Source: Acidobacteriota bacterium (GTDB lineage: Bacteria; Acidobacteriota; Terriglobia; Acidiferrales; UBA7541). From it: DNA of 64,000 nucleotides. Both the position numbers and the translations under genes were made by a program. The DNA is taken from assembly GCA_013289835.1 (NCBI GenBank), contig JABCZG010000007.1, positions 1-64,000 on the forward strand, read 5' to 3'. The notes under the pieces were generated by a model that had not been told where the DNA came from, ran no database searches, and was given only the letters and a program-made list of their open reading frames with translations. Of this stretch, positions 9,146 to 19,085 are shown piece by piece; position 1 is the stretch's first letter; each line of letters begins with the position of its first letter.

Positions 9146-9601
9146 ATGAGTCTTGCCGAAAAGATCCAGAAGGACCTGGTGGACGCCATACGCGCCAAGG
9201 ATGAGCTGCGCCTCAGCGTCCTGCGCGGGATGAAAACGGCCATTAAAAACAAGGAAGTCGAAAAGATTCGCGCGCTGGATGAGCCGGAGTCCATCCAAAT
9301 CCTGCAAACGCTGGTCAAGCAGCGCAAGGAATCCATCGAACAGTTCACCAAAGGCAACCGCCCAGAGCTGGCCGCCAAGGAAACCAAGGAACTCGCCATC
9401 ATCGAGTCGTACCTGCCCGCTGGCGCCAGCGAAGTGGAGATGGATGCCGCCATCGCCAAAGCCATTTCCGAAACTGGCGCGAACTCCGTCAAGCAGATGG
9501 GCGCCGTGGTGAAAGCCGCGAAAGCTTCTCTCGAGGGAAAAACGGTTGACGGAAAAGCGTTGAGCGACCGCGTCCGCGATCGCCTTTCAAAACTGGGCTG
9601 A
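9146..9601 (+). CDS. GatB/YqeY domain protein
   Basis: The 151-residue protein shows the YqeY pattern throughout: LAEKIQKDLVDAIRAKDELRLSVLR, EPESIQILQTLVKQRKESIEQF, ESYLPAGASEVEMDAAI and the glycine motif MGAVVKAAKASLEGKTVDGKALSDRV near the end. YqeY is homologous to the tail domain of GatB of the tRNA amidotransferase and may bind tRNA; its precise role is unsettled. GTGAGGAA precedes the ATG. It is followed after 21 bp by another small gene on the same strand. Confidence 0.92.
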   Translation: MSLAEKIQKDLVDAIRAKDELRLSVLRGMKTAIKNKEVEKIRALDEPESIQILQTLVKQRKESIEQFTKGNRPELAAKETKELAIIESYLPAGASEVEMDAAIAKAISETGANSVKQMGAVVKAAKASLEGKTVDGKALSDRVRDRLSKLG

Positions 9602-9622
9602 GCATTCTCACACTGCTTTCGA

Positions 9623-10261
9623 ATGGCCCTGCCTGAAACCATCGCGATTCGCTTCACCGAAGAAGACGCCGGCTACGTAACCGTGCGCCCCGTCGTGCGG
9701 CAGACTTTTCGAATGGCCGAACTTACTGACATGGTTCTCACCGTCACTGGAAAAAATGTGGCTCGCGTGCAGCAAATTTTCCGCGCCGGAACAGTGGTCT
9801 ACAACGGGTATCGCTATTGGTGGGATAGCTTCTCTTCGGAACCCAGCGAAATCACCGCACTCCTCGCGCCTTATCCCGAGGACGATCCTTCGCTTCCTTT
9901 CCGCGCTTCCGGAGTGAGCACCGTGTTCCTCGAAATCGGAGGGGGGGCGCAGCGCTCACTTGTTGAAATCACGCGGGAAGAGGCTTTGGCGAAACGCTGG
10001 TTCCAGAAGCGCCGCCCCTGGGAAATCCTGTTACGTGCCGCAGAAAAAACCGCACCGCGTTACGAAAAATACTCCCACGCCCAACGCGCAGACCTGTATC
10101 GCCTGAATCTCCCTATCGAAATCGCTCAAGGGCTGCTACTGGAGACACGAGGCGCGGCGCCACGCGCCCTTCAGAAAAAACTTGCGGGAGTGCAACCCCC
10201 CTCAGCGCTGCTCTTTTTCACTCCGAGGGCACCATCCCCAAGGGCAGCCTCGCAAGCTTGA
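9623..10261 (+). CDS. Hypothetical protein
   Basis: The 212-residue product (MALPETIAIRFTEEDAGYVT..) is soluble, without signal peptide. It has a Rossmann-free mix of strands and helices, with an aromatic patch YNGYRYWWDSF around residue 55 and PWEILLRAAEKTAPRYEKYS near 135. I recognise no family. It lies 21 bp behind the YqeY-like gene and may be co-transcribed with it. The last 25 residues are low complexity. Confidence 0.65.
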   Translation: MALPETIAIRFTEEDAGYVTVRPVVRQTFRMAELTDMVLTVTGKNVARVQQIFRAGTVVYNGYRYWWDSFSSEPSEITALLAPYPEDDPSLPFRASGVSTVFLEIGGGAQRSLVEITREEALAKRWFQKRRPWEILLRAAEKTAPRYEKYSHAQRADLYRLNLPIEIAQGLLLETRGAAPRALQKKLAGVQPPSALLFFTPRAPSPRAASQA

Positions 10262-10272
10262 AGCGCTTTGAG

Positions 10273-12321
10273 TTAGTGGGTCGCAGGCTTTAGGACGGCG
10301 GTATTCCGCTCGTCGCTGGCAATGATCCGGTACAGCTTTTTCAGCTCGTCCGCTTTGCTCACCGGCACACTCAGCTCTTTCACTTCATACGTTCGCGTGT
10401 ACTTCAGCGTGTTTCCGTTTACTTCCGTCTTGCTGTGGTAACTCGCAAAACTGTAATCCGCGTTGACCGCCGGCGGCAGATCATCCACCTCGTACCCGGC
10501 AGGAATCGTTATTTCAATCGTGTCCGTATCCCGCGAAGGACTCTCGTTTTCGATGGGATATTGACGAGGTTCCTTCCTCTCCAACAAATCGCGTGATTTC
10601 GTTCCAAGCACGCGTGGCCGCACTAGCAGCAGATTCCCGGCCGTCTTTCCATACGCCGGGGCGACAAACGACCATTTGTATTCAAAGGGCAGCGAAGTTT
10701 GTTTAAGATTTGTGACCGTGGCCCCCGTAACCTGAAACACGCCGAGAGAATTAGCCATCAAGCCCTCGATGGGCTTGATGCGATCCGAGTCCTTATCCAC
10801 GCTGCGAAGGATCTCCCGCTGATACCACGCGGAGTCCCCTACACGGATCTCGTGAACTTCTCCCCTCAGCGTCCCATGCTCATCCAGTGTCAATTTGGCG
10901 GCGCGCGTTATTCCGCTCGCGGAGGTTGCGAGTTGAGGAAGCGCCATCAGCTCTCCTCCGTCCGGCGTAACCAGCATTCCATAATTAGCTTGCAACGCCC
11001 CGTGCAACTGTCCGAACGGCGTGAGGTCGTCCGTGGGATCAAAGAAAAGAAGCCGGCCCAACTTGGGGTGCTGGACAACCGCGACCAGAGAACTATCCGA
11101 AACTCCGTCGGGGAGCCGGATCGCCAGGATGGCGTGGTTGAATCCGCCGATGTGGGGGGGCGTCTCAGGTGTTACCTCTCCGCGCTCTACATTGATGATC
11201 ACATAATAGGAATCGATGCCTACTTCTTTTAGCATGGAGCTAAGAAGCGTTGCTTTGTCCTTGCAGTCGCCGAAACGATGCGAGAATACCTCGGTCGCGG
11301 GATGCGGTTGCACACCGCCGATCCCGAGCGAAATCGCCACGTAGCGGATGTCCCGCTGAAGAAAATCCGCGAGTGCGCGCATCTTACCGAGCGGTGTTGA
11401 CACGGAAGACGTGAGGGCCGCCACTTTCTGCTTGATGTCTGGAGAGGCCTCGCGTCGTCCTTGGGTCAGCTCGTTGTACCAGTTTCCCATGTCCGACCAT
11501 GTCAAAAAGCCACGCTTTACTCCACCGGGCGGCACAAGCGACACAATCATCAGCCCCGCCACGCCTTTCCACGGCGGCATATCAGGCTCCCATTTGATCG
11601 CCGGAAGATTCTTCGCTTCCCACACCCATTGGTTGCTTCCGCTGGGAGTCGGCTGAATCTCTGCATGATTCAGCCACACTGCCTTGTACTCCCATCCCGG
11701 GGGAAGCTGGAGCGTATATCGCGCTTCGGCAACGGGCACCGTCTGCTGCAGGAACCATTCATTTTGTAGGATGTAGGGCCTAGCATCGCGATCGATTTCA
11801 AACCCCACGATATTTCCTGGTTCTGCGGCCGGAATGTCCACAACTTTCGCGCGAAGATCCGTATACAGTTCCCCGCCCTCGACGTCAGCGTATCCTCTTT
11901 CCGCCGTATCTTTCTCTTTCACCTCGTAGTCCTTGCCCTGCGCTGGGATGCACCAGGCGTGAAGACTGTTGATCTTGGAATCGGGGGTAAACGCGAATTG
12001 CAACTTTCCGAAGCGCCGTCCATCGGGACGTAAAATCTTATATGCCGCGCGTTCGGTTTCCTTGATCCTCCCGTTCGACTGGACATTCAAAATCTCTTCG
12101 GAATAGAGCAGGACGGCATCTGTTTTTTCGTCGTGGATGGGGAGCGGCACGTTCACCAGCGCGTGCATCCAAGACGGAGCGTCTCCCGCCTTGGCTGCCG
12201 GAGACGAAAGCAAACTCGCAACCACAAATAGGGCGGCCAACGCCGCCGAGCGGTGCGTCCGCGCGCGCCGGCTACTGGCTGGCGGATGTGGTTCCCGGCT
12301 GAAGCACGATTTGTTGTTCAT
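10273..12321 (-). CDS. DUF3857/transglutaminase-like exported protein with complete triad
   Basis: The 682-residue product has an N-terminal hydrophobic export segment (AALAALFVVASLLSSPAAKA), a DUF3857 beta-domain (KILRPDGRRFGKLQF..) and a transglutaminase-like core. The catalytic residues are all visible: Cys in HRFGDCKDKATLL (about residue 350), His in GGFNHAIL and Asp in LLFFDPTD. A C-terminal DUF2569/DUF3858-like region follows (IPAGYEVDDLPPAVNADY). The cell-surface role and substrate are unknown. The start lies 50 bp inside the upstream paralogue, so translation is probably coupled; a GTG at 12324 adjoins the ATG at 12321. Confidence 0.88.
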   Translation of the reverse strand: MNNKSCFSREPHPPASSRRARTHRSAALAALFVVASLLSSPAAKAGDAPSWMHALVNVPLPIHDEKTDAVLLYSEEILNVQSNGRIKETERAAYKILRPDGRRFGKLQFAFTPDSKINSLHAWCIPAQGKDYEVKEKDTAERGYADVEGGELYTDLRAKVVDIPAAEPGNIVGFEIDRDARPYILQNEWFLQQTVPVAEARYTLQLPPGWEYKAVWLNHAEIQPTPSGSNQWVWEAKNLPAIKWEPDMPPWKGVAGLMIVSLVPPGGVKRGFLTWSDMGNWYNELTQGRREASPDIKQKVAALTSSVSTPLGKMRALADFLQRDIRYVAISLGIGGVQPHPATEVFSHRFGDCKDKATLLSSMLKEVGIDSYYVIINVERGEVTPETPPHIGGFNHAILAIRLPDGVSDSSLVAVVQHPKLGRLLFFDPTDDLTPFGQLHGALQANYGMLVTPDGGELMALPQLATSASGITRAAKLTLDEHGTLRGEVHEIRVGDSAWYQREILRSVDKDSDRIKPIEGLMANSLGVFQVTGATVTNLKQTSLPFEYKWSFVAPAYGKTAGNLLLVRPRVLGTKSRDLLERKEPRQYPIENESPSRDTDTIEITIPAGYEVDDLPPAVNADYSFASYHSKTEVNGNTLKYTRTYEVKELSVPVSKADELKKLYRIIASDERNTAVLKPATH

Positions 12322-14245
12322 CACCCGACCTCACGACCTGAAAGAAATTCCGCAGTACCGTGTACTTATCCGCGGGCACGATAAACAGATCGCTGCGCAA
12401 CACCCGGTTGAAGTGCACCGTGCCGTTCTTCCCGTCCGATTTGAAAATGTACTCCGCGGCCTTGGCATCCGTGTCCATGTCCTTGGGAGCGCTGCCGACC
12501 TGCCACCCCAGAGGCAATTCGATGGTTACGTCATCCATTTTCTTGAACGGAAATTCGAAAACGATGGGAAACTCGCGATGCGCGTGCTCAAACAAATGCT
12601 TTTCCGTCGCGCTGAATAATCCCACGGGAAGCAAGGCGCGTTTCCCGGCGGAAGACGCCCAGCCGGGAACTTTCACTTGATAAACGGCGACCAGCGGTTC
12701 GCTCGAACTTTTCCAGTCGGGCTGCGATTTGAGCTCCCCCTCGATCGCGGCAGGAACGTACTCGCTCAGCTGATCTTCGAGATATCTCTTGCGCGCGGCA
12801 TCGTCCTTGTCCCGAAGCTCTAGCCGCCGGGAAAGCCCTTCCAGTCCAGTGAACGTGACGGTGATTTTCCCTTCCAATGAGCCTTCGTCCGTCATCGTCA
12901 GTTCCGCCTTCCGCTCGATGCGCGAAGCGGAACTGTCCGGCAGCGCCGTTGTGACCCAACTGCCGCCGTCTTTATCAAGTTTCAGCGCGCCGACGCTCGC
13001 TTCCTGCCAGGGGAGCATCGCATACGGCGCAAACGCGGTTCCCGGGTCAAAATACAGTTCCTTGCCGTTCAATTTAACCAGCACAACATTGGAGTTCAAT
13101 TCGTGGCTGTTCATTCGCGCCGGGCGGAAGAAATACTCATTGCGGCTCGCAGCAATAACTGGATAGGCTTCGAATCCCGCGGCTTTGGCGAGCCCCAGAA
13201 ATAACCACGTAATTTCGGAACCCCACCCGTACCCATTGCTCCACACGTCAGCGACGTTCTTGGCTTCTTTCAATTTGTCGCGCTTTTGTTCTTGCTCCGT
13301 GCGCCGCGGTTCGAAACTCAAGTTACGCACCTGCTGCGAGCGCGCGTAGATCTTTTGCAATTTCACTTCGGGAGGGTCACTTGGCGCAACAATCTGTGAG
13401 ACCGCCTGTTGCATCGCCTGGCTCTTCCCGATGAATCCCTCCACATGATCGTAGTTTTTCTTTCCAAACTGCTTCCAGTACCTGGTCTCGTCCTTCTCGA
13501 TGGCACTTTCCTCGCTGTAGACAAAATCCACCCGGAACTTCAATTCGTTCTCCGGAGGCATGTAATCCTCGAGCTGAAACGCCGGAATGTCTTGTGCCGT
13601 CATGCGGATGACCTTGTCGGGTTCCTCGGTTGGCACCTGCGCCCCGGCGGGCAGACCCGCGGGCCAACTCCATCTCACCGACAAGCGCTCGTACGGCTTA
13701 AGCGTGAACTTGGCTCTCTTGGTGAACAGCTCTTCACTCAGAACCCATAGCGAGGAGTACACCCATCCGTCTTCAAAATCGTAATTAAAGTGATACTCGA
13801 TAATGCTCCCGACCTGCACGTCCGTCAGCGTGAACGTCTTTGCGAGGTAGGTGTTTCCTTTGGTCTTTTCAATCGTCTTCTCGTAGACCTTGCCATCAAA
13901 ATTCACGATCGTTCCGTCCGGCCGGATCGTGCGCGCCCGGATGTTGCTGATCGCCGTCGTCCGGTGCAGGTAGGGAATCTCCACGTTGGCGTACTTCCGG
14001 CCTTCTTCCGTAAGGATCTTTATCCTCGCGTAGTTATATTCGGTGTTCGCCGTGCCTGAATCCTTCCGGTCCACTTCGCGATACAGAAAGATCGCCGGAG
14101 CCCCCGGTGCCTTCGGCTCACTCGTCATCTTCAGCTCATCCGGCGTAATCGGTAGCCAGTCGTCGCCACTCACCAGCGGCGTCCGCCGCGCCACGGCGGC
14201 GATCAACAGGAGAACGACGAACAAAAACACCCGACGAAAATTCAC
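12272..14245 (-). CDS. DUF3857 protein with a transglutaminase-like fold lacking the catalytic Cys
   Basis: I start this 657-residue protein at GTG 14245, because CGGAGG stands 8 bases upstream and the next residues form a signal sequence (VFLFVVLLLIAAVA); the open frame extends upstream without these. The DUF3857 part (ARIKILTEEGRKYANVEIPYL, ARTIRPDGTIVNFDGKVYEK) is clear. Where the downstream paralogue has GDCKDKA this one reads GYGWGSEITWLFLGLAKAAG, so the nucleophilic Cys is missing, though the aspartate region ELYFDPGTAF is kept. It is therefore probably not an active transglutaminase or protease. It shares high similarity with the gene at 14561-16528. Confidence 0.88.
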   Translation of the reverse strand: MNFRRVFLFVVLLLIAAVARRTPLVSGDDWLPITPDELKMTSEPKAPGAPAIFLYREVDRKDSGTANTEYNYARIKILTEEGRKYANVEIPYLHRTTAISNIRARTIRPDGTIVNFDGKVYEKTIEKTKGNTYLAKTFTLTDVQVGSIIEYHFNYDFEDGWVYSSLWVLSEELFTKRAKFTLKPYERLSVRWSWPAGLPAGAQVPTEEPDKVIRMTAQDIPAFQLEDYMPPENELKFRVDFVYSEESAIEKDETRYWKQFGKKNYDHVEGFIGKSQAMQQAVSQIVAPSDPPEVKLQKIYARSQQVRNLSFEPRRTEQEQKRDKLKEAKNVADVWSNGYGWGSEITWLFLGLAKAAGFEAYPVIAASRNEYFFRPARMNSHELNSNVVLVKLNGKELYFDPGTAFAPYAMLPWQEASVGALKLDKDGGSWVTTALPDSSASRIERKAELTMTDEGSLEGKITVTFTGLEGLSRRLELRDKDDAARKRYLEDQLSEYVPAAIEGELKSQPDWKSSSEPLVAVYQVKVPGWASSAGKRALLPVGLFSATEKHLFEHAHREFPIVFEFPFKKMDDVTIELPLGWQVGSAPKDMDTDAKAAEYIFKSDGKNGTVHFNRVLRSDLFIVPADKYTVLRNFFQVVRSGDEQQIVLQPGTTSASQ

Positions 14246-14438
14246 GGCGTGCCTCCGAGTTGAATTTGAAAGGAATGCGCTATGTCCAGAATTCACAGCC
14301 AGATGGCAGGGATGTGCCGCCCGGAGCGGGCCTCGCCCTGGGGTCACCAGTGCATTTGCCCGCTGCGCAGCCATCAACGAAATAGAGGGATCCCAAGCCA
14401 TGGGCTGTATTGCCGACCTGAATACCGTATAGCGCCGG

Positions 14439-14467
14439 ACATTACAAGGATGCCTCGTCTATGTCAA
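14439..14467 (-). promoter_or_regulatory. Promoter of the second DUF3857 gene
   Basis: On the minus strand TTGACA (14462-14467), 17 bp and TAATGT (14439-14444). The stretch CTTGTAATGTCCGGCGCTA around the -10 is nearly identical to that of the neighbouring paralogue, so the promoter was duplicated with the gene. The leader to the GTG start is about 190 bases. Confidence 0.7.
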
Positions 14468-14560
14468 GAGAACCTCTGCCGCGCCTCTTCCCGCCCCGCG
14501 ACGCCTTTCGATCTGCAATGCGGGCATCGGTCCCAAACAAAATAAAGCAGCCCCGGGACC

Positions 14561-16528
14561 TCAATTCCCGCCCGCTGTTTCCCCGGGCTGCAGGACAATT
14601 TGCTCCTCATCTCCAGTCCTCACCCCTTGATAGAAGCTGCGCAGCACTTGGTATTGTTCCTGTCCCAAGGTCATCAGCTCCGACCGGAGAGTGCGCTGCA
14701 AATGCAGCTTGTCCTTCTCACGCTCTACTTTCATGCCATAAAACGCAAGATTGGCGTCGTTGGTTCTAGGTTGAGGCAAACTGTCCACCTTCCAATCGGG
14801 GGGCAGTTCAATCCAGATGTCGTCGACTTTCTGGTACTTAAAGGAAAAATAAAGCGGGTGCACGCGTGTAGCGCTCTCGCAAGCGTGCTTTTCTGCCGCG
14901 CTGAACAACGCTGCCGGTAAGAGTACCCGTCGGCCCGCTCCCGAAATCCAATTGGGCACCTTCACGTTAAAATCGGCGATCAGCGTTGGCGCGGTACTCG
15001 TCCAATCCGGTTTGTTGACGAGTTCGACTTCAGCTCCGGTAGGAATGGATTCTTTGACGTCATCTTCAAGGAACTTTTTGCGATGGACCTCGTCTTGGGC
15101 CCGTTCATCGTATCGTCGTAAAGCCGCCTCGAGTCCGGTATAGGTAATGGAAAGCTTGCCTCCGAGGGAGCCATCGGCATCCAGTTTCAAGTCGGCCTTG
15201 CGCTCAATCTGCGAAGCAAGACTCTCCGGGGTCGTTGTGGTCACCCATTTGCCGCCATCCTTATCCACCCGGAGGGCCTTGCTACCAATTTCCCCGGCCG
15301 GCAGAAGTCCAAACGGAGTGAATGCTGCGCCCGGATCCAGGTACACTTCCATTCCGTTCAGCATGACGAGAACCGCATTCGTATTGAGATCGGAGGCGCG
15401 CCTCAGTTTGGGGTTAAAGACTCCACCGTCCCTCATGGCAATCATCACTACGTAGGCGTCTAATCCCGCTGCGCGCGCCAGCGCCACAAAAGTCCAGTTA
15501 ATTTCCGCCCAATTTCCCTGCCCTCGCTTCCACACATCGTCGGCGTTCTTGTTCTCTTTTTCTTTCTCTCGTTTCTGCTCTTGCTCCGTCTTCTCGGCCC
15601 CGTACGACGTGTTGCGGATCTGCTGCACCCGCGCGTAGATCTTCTGAAGTTTCTCTCCTGGCGAATCCGTAGCCGAAACAATCCGTGCCGCCGCCTCATC
15701 GATAGCCTTGTGTTTTCCTATAAATCCCTCAACCGCCAGGTTCACCCGCATGGCCCGGTTCTTCCAGAATTTTTCGGGATCTGTCTCGGGGTCTGCTTCT
15801 CCATAAATGAAATCGACCTTGAACTTCAGCGAGTCCGGAGGAGGCATATCATCCTCGATTTGAAAGGCGGGAATATTCTGCGATTCCAGACGAATCGTGT
15901 CTCCCTGTAGGGTTGGAAGCGTGCTCCCCTCTGGAAGCCCGTTGGGCCACGTTCTTTGCAGAATCATGAATGGATATCGTTTCAGGGAGAACCTGGCGCG
16001 CTCGGTATAAAGTTCCTGGCTTAGCATCCAATGCGAGTTGAAGACAACGCCTTCACGGAACTCCACTGCGTATTGAAATTCAATGATGCTTCCCGGCTGC
16101 ACGTCGGATAGCGTGAAGGTCTTGGCAAGATATTTGAACCCACGCGCCTTGACGATCTCTTTCTCATAAACGGTCCCGCCGAAATCCACAATCGTCCCGT
16201 CAGGGTGTATGGTCCGCGCTTTGATGTCGTGGATTTTTTCCTGTTTATCAACGAAAGGGAGTTCCACGTCGGCGTATTTCCGCCCTTCCTCGGTGAAGAT
16301 TTTCTCACGGACGTAATTGTATTCGTGAGGTTTTTGCGTGCTATCGTCGCGGTCCACCTGCCGATAGAGGATGATCGCCGGTGCCCCGGGCGCCTTCGGC
16401 TCGGAAGTCATCTTCAATTCCTCCTCAACGATCGGCAGCCATCCGGCGGCTGGGGCCGGAGTCTGTGCGCTGCACGGCGACACCGCAGTCAAAAAGATCG
16501 CAAGTTCCACCCAGTGGCAATACCTCAC
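14561..16528 (-). CDS. DUF3857 protein, transglutaminase-like without catalytic Cys
   Basis: A GTG at 16528 preceded by TTGGAGGACAGAC gives 655 residues beginning with an export segment (VELAIFLTAVSPCSAQ). The protein is a close paralogue of 12272-14245, sharing blocks such as WLPI..EELKMTSEPKAPGAP and TEEGRKYADVELPF. Again the expected Cys motif is replaced, here by GQGNWAEINWTFVALARAAG, while YLDPGAAFTPFG keeps the aspartate. A KTEQEQKREKEKENKN stretch near the middle is a charged helix. It is separately transcribed from its own promoter. Function unknown; a binding role on the cell envelope is a guess. Confidence 0.88.
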   Translation of the reverse strand: MRYCHWVELAIFLTAVSPCSAQTPAPAAGWLPIVEEELKMTSEPKAPGAPAIILYRQVDRDDSTQKPHEYNYVREKIFTEEGRKYADVELPFVDKQEKIHDIKARTIHPDGTIVDFGGTVYEKEIVKARGFKYLAKTFTLSDVQPGSIIEFQYAVEFREGVVFNSHWMLSQELYTERARFSLKRYPFMILQRTWPNGLPEGSTLPTLQGDTIRLESQNIPAFQIEDDMPPPDSLKFKVDFIYGEADPETDPEKFWKNRAMRVNLAVEGFIGKHKAIDEAAARIVSATDSPGEKLQKIYARVQQIRNTSYGAEKTEQEQKREKEKENKNADDVWKRGQGNWAEINWTFVALARAAGLDAYVVMIAMRDGGVFNPKLRRASDLNTNAVLVMLNGMEVYLDPGAAFTPFGLLPAGEIGSKALRVDKDGGKWVTTTTPESLASQIERKADLKLDADGSLGGKLSITYTGLEAALRRYDERAQDEVHRKKFLEDDVKESIPTGAEVELVNKPDWTSTAPTLIADFNVKVPNWISGAGRRVLLPAALFSAAEKHACESATRVHPLYFSFKYQKVDDIWIELPPDWKVDSLPQPRTNDANLAFYGMKVEREKDKLHLQRTLRSELMTLGQEQYQVLRSFYQGVRTGDEEQIVLQPGETAGGN

Positions 16529-16665
16529 GTCTGTCCTCCAACCCTTGAACGAATTCGACACCCTGCCGGACTGATGCCGCACGGAAGCGCCACCTCACCC
16601 CTGACCGCAAAGGGAGGGTGCTAGCGCGTTGACAATATTACCCGCTGAGCAACAGTTAGCGCCGG

Positions 16666-16694
16666 ACACTACAAGCGTTGCCCCTCGCTGTCAA
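16666..16694 (-). promoter_or_regulatory. Promoter of the first DUF3857 gene
   Basis: TTGACA (16689-16694 on the minus strand), a 17-bp spacer and TAGTGT (16666-16671) match the sigma-70 consensus in spacing. Downstream bases TCCGGCGCTA match the paralogous promoter at 14439. Confidence 0.65.
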
Positions 16695-16817
16695 GGGAGC
16701 CAAACCGATCCGCCCTCATTCTCAACAGGATTCTCTTCCCCGCCCCGCCCACCTGCGGCATAATCCCCCCGCACACGGCTATATCCACAATTCACTTGCA
16801 GAACAAGGGAGGCATCG

Positions 16818-19085
16818 GTGAGCGAACAATCGGGAGCTCGCGGACGGGCTTGGAGTTCCACGGCGCCCCCGGGTGAATTTCGCACCTACGTGCCGGCCGA
16901 AGAAACCCTCAAGGAATTCACCATTCGCGCGGTGATCCTTGGCGCGCTCTTCGGACTGCTCTTTGGCGCCGTGACCGTCTACGTCGGCCTCCGCGCCGGT
17001 CTCACCGTCTCCGCCTCCATCCCCATCTCCGTTCTGTCCATCAGCATCCTGCGCGCCTTCGGCCGCTCCACCATTCTCGAAAACAACATCGTGCAGACCA
17101 CCGGCTCGGCAGGCGAATCGCTCGCCGCCGGCGTCATGTTCACGCTGCCCGCGTTGATCTTCCTCGGCTTTGGTTCGGAGTTCACCTTTTGGCGCATCTT
17201 CCCGCTAGCGCTTCTCGGCGGATGGCTCGGCGTTTTATTCATGGTCCCGCTGCGCCGCCAGCTCATCGTCAAAGAGCACGGCAATCTCACCTTCCCCGAA
17301 GGCACCGCCTGCGCTGACGTCCTCGTCGCCGGTGAACGCGGCGGTTCTTTCGCAGGCCGCGTCTTCTGGGGACTCGGCCTCGGCGGCCTTTACACTTTTC
17401 TCATGAACACGGTCCAGGCCTGGACCTCGCAACCCGAATCCCGCCCCAGCTGGTTCCCCGGCGCATCCTTCCGCGCCGCCATCACCTCGGAATATCTGGG
17501 CGTCGGCTACATCATCGGCTCGCGAGTTGCAGGCATTCTCTTCGCCGGCGGCATCATCTCTTGGCTGGTGATCATGCCCGCCATCAAGTTCTACGGCCAG
17601 CTCGCCGGCAACACGCCCATCTATCCATCTACGATTCCCATTCCCTTGATGACGCCGGACCAGATCTGGGGTTCTTACATCCGGCCGATGGGGGCAGGCG
17701 CTGTCGCTGCCGCCGGGTTGATCACTCTGCTTCGCACTCTGCCGACAATCATCTCCGCCCTTCGCGCAGGCCTGAAGGACGTCCGCGCCGAGGGCGCGGG
17801 CCAGTCCACCGCCTCCAGCCGAATCGACCGCGACGTGCCCATGCGCTGGGTCATCGTCGGCTCCATCGTCATCATCGCCATGATGTGGGTCCTGCTCACC
17901 TTCCATCCCATGAAGGGCGCGGCCACCGCTTGGTATCAAAACCTTTTTGCCGGCGTGTTTGTGGTCATCTTCGGATTTCTCTTCGTCACCGTCGCGGGAC
18001 GCATCAGCGGGCTTCTCGGCAATTCCTCAAACCCCATCAGCGGCATGAGCATCGCTACATTGATGGCCACGTGCGCAATCTTTTTCGTGGCTGGCTGGAC
18101 CGCGCCGAACTATCAAGTGCTCGCGCTGATGATCGGTGGAGTAGTCTGTATCGCCGCGGCCATCGCTGGCGCCACCTCCCAAGACCTCAAGACCGGCTAC
18201 CTGGTTGGCTCCACCCCGTTCTGGCAGCAGATGGGTCTTTTGATCGGTGTAACCGTTTCGACTCTAGCCATCGGCACAACGCTCAACTTGATGAACACCG
18301 GACTGGAGAAGTATCTGCCCACGCAGATCCCCGTCAACATCCAGTCTTTGCCGCCCGGCGTGAAGGTCGAACGTGACAACTTCACCTACCACGGAAAAAC
18401 CTACACGCTCATCAATTCCCTGGGAGCCCACGAGGTTCCCGACGGCGAATACTTGTACGACCAAAACACCAACCAAATCGAGTATCAGTGGGCACAAGGC
18501 ATCGGCAGTGACAAAGCGCCGGCTCCACAAGCGCGTCTGATGGCCACAGTGATCAGCGGCATTCTGAATCAGCGCCTGCCCTGGCGTTTGGTGCTCATGG
18601 GCGTGGCATTGGTGATCGCCGTCGAAATTCTAGGCGTCCGCTCGCTGGCCTTCGCCACGGGGTCGTATCTTCCCTTGGGCACCACGGCCGCCATGTTTGC
18701 CGGTGGCCTCGTCCGCATGCTCGTCGAAGCCACGACGAAGAAAAAAGACGAAAGCGAAGCCAGCCCCGGCGCTCTCTATTCCAGCGGACTGATCGCCGCA
18801 GGCGGCGTCTTCGGCCTGCTCGGCATCATCATCAATCTTTTCCAAGATCCGGAAATCTCCACGCACACGCCGCACTGGCTTACCATACTGTTACGGCTTC
18901 CTTGGCGCGCTGACCTCTTCATCCACCCGCCTGCCTGGTTCACTCGGGTTCTCATTCATTTGCCCTATGGAAGCTCAATTTACGCTTTCGGCACCCGGCT
19001 TTCCACCAGCAACCTCTTCGGCATTTTCATGTTCGCCCTTCTCGCGGGTTCCCTGTTCTACTTCGCCCGCAAGAAACTGGACTAG
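16818..19085 (+). CDS. OPT-family oligopeptide transporter
   Basis: The 755-residue protein is strongly hydrophobic, with about 14-16 membrane segments, and carries OPT hallmarks: RAVILGALFGLLFGAVTVYVGL at the first helix, TVSASIPISVLSISIL, NIVQTTGSAGESLAAG and FPEGTACADVL. OPT proteins import peptides or metal chelates by proton coupling; the bacterial form is usually called an oligopeptide transporter. The GTG start at 16818 follows GGGAGG by 5 bases. A soluble loop of about 80 residues (NIQSLPPGVKVERDNF..) interrupts the helices near residue 500. A separate rhomboid gene follows. Confidence 0.93.
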   Translation: MSEQSGARGRAWSSTAPPGEFRTYVPAEETLKEFTIRAVILGALFGLLFGAVTVYVGLRAGLTVSASIPISVLSISILRAFGRSTILENNIVQTTGSAGESLAAGVMFTLPALIFLGFGSEFTFWRIFPLALLGGWLGVLFMVPLRRQLIVKEHGNLTFPEGTACADVLVAGERGGSFAGRVFWGLGLGGLYTFLMNTVQAWTSQPESRPSWFPGASFRAAITSEYLGVGYIIGSRVAGILFAGGIISWLVIMPAIKFYGQLAGNTPIYPSTIPIPLMTPDQIWGSYIRPMGAGAVAAAGLITLLRTLPTIISALRAGLKDVRAEGAGQSTASSRIDRDVPMRWVIVGSIVIIAMMWVLLTFHPMKGAATAWYQNLFAGVFVVIFGFLFVTVAGRISGLLGNSSNPISGMSIATLMATCAIFFVAGWTAPNYQVLALMIGGVVCIAAAIAGATSQDLKTGYLVGSTPFWQQMGLLIGVTVSTLAIGTTLNLMNTGLEKYLPTQIPVNIQSLPPGVKVERDNFTYHGKTYTLINSLGAHEVPDGEYLYDQNTNQIEYQWAQGIGSDKAPAPQARLMATVISGILNQRLPWRLVLMGVALVIAVEILGVRSLAFATGSYLPLGTTAAMFAGGLVRMLVEATTKKKDESEASPGALYSSGLIAAGGVFGLLGIIINLFQDPEISTHTPHWLTILLRLPWRADLFIHPPAWFTRVLIHLPYGSSIYAFGTRLSTSNLFGIFMFALLAGSLFYFARKKLD

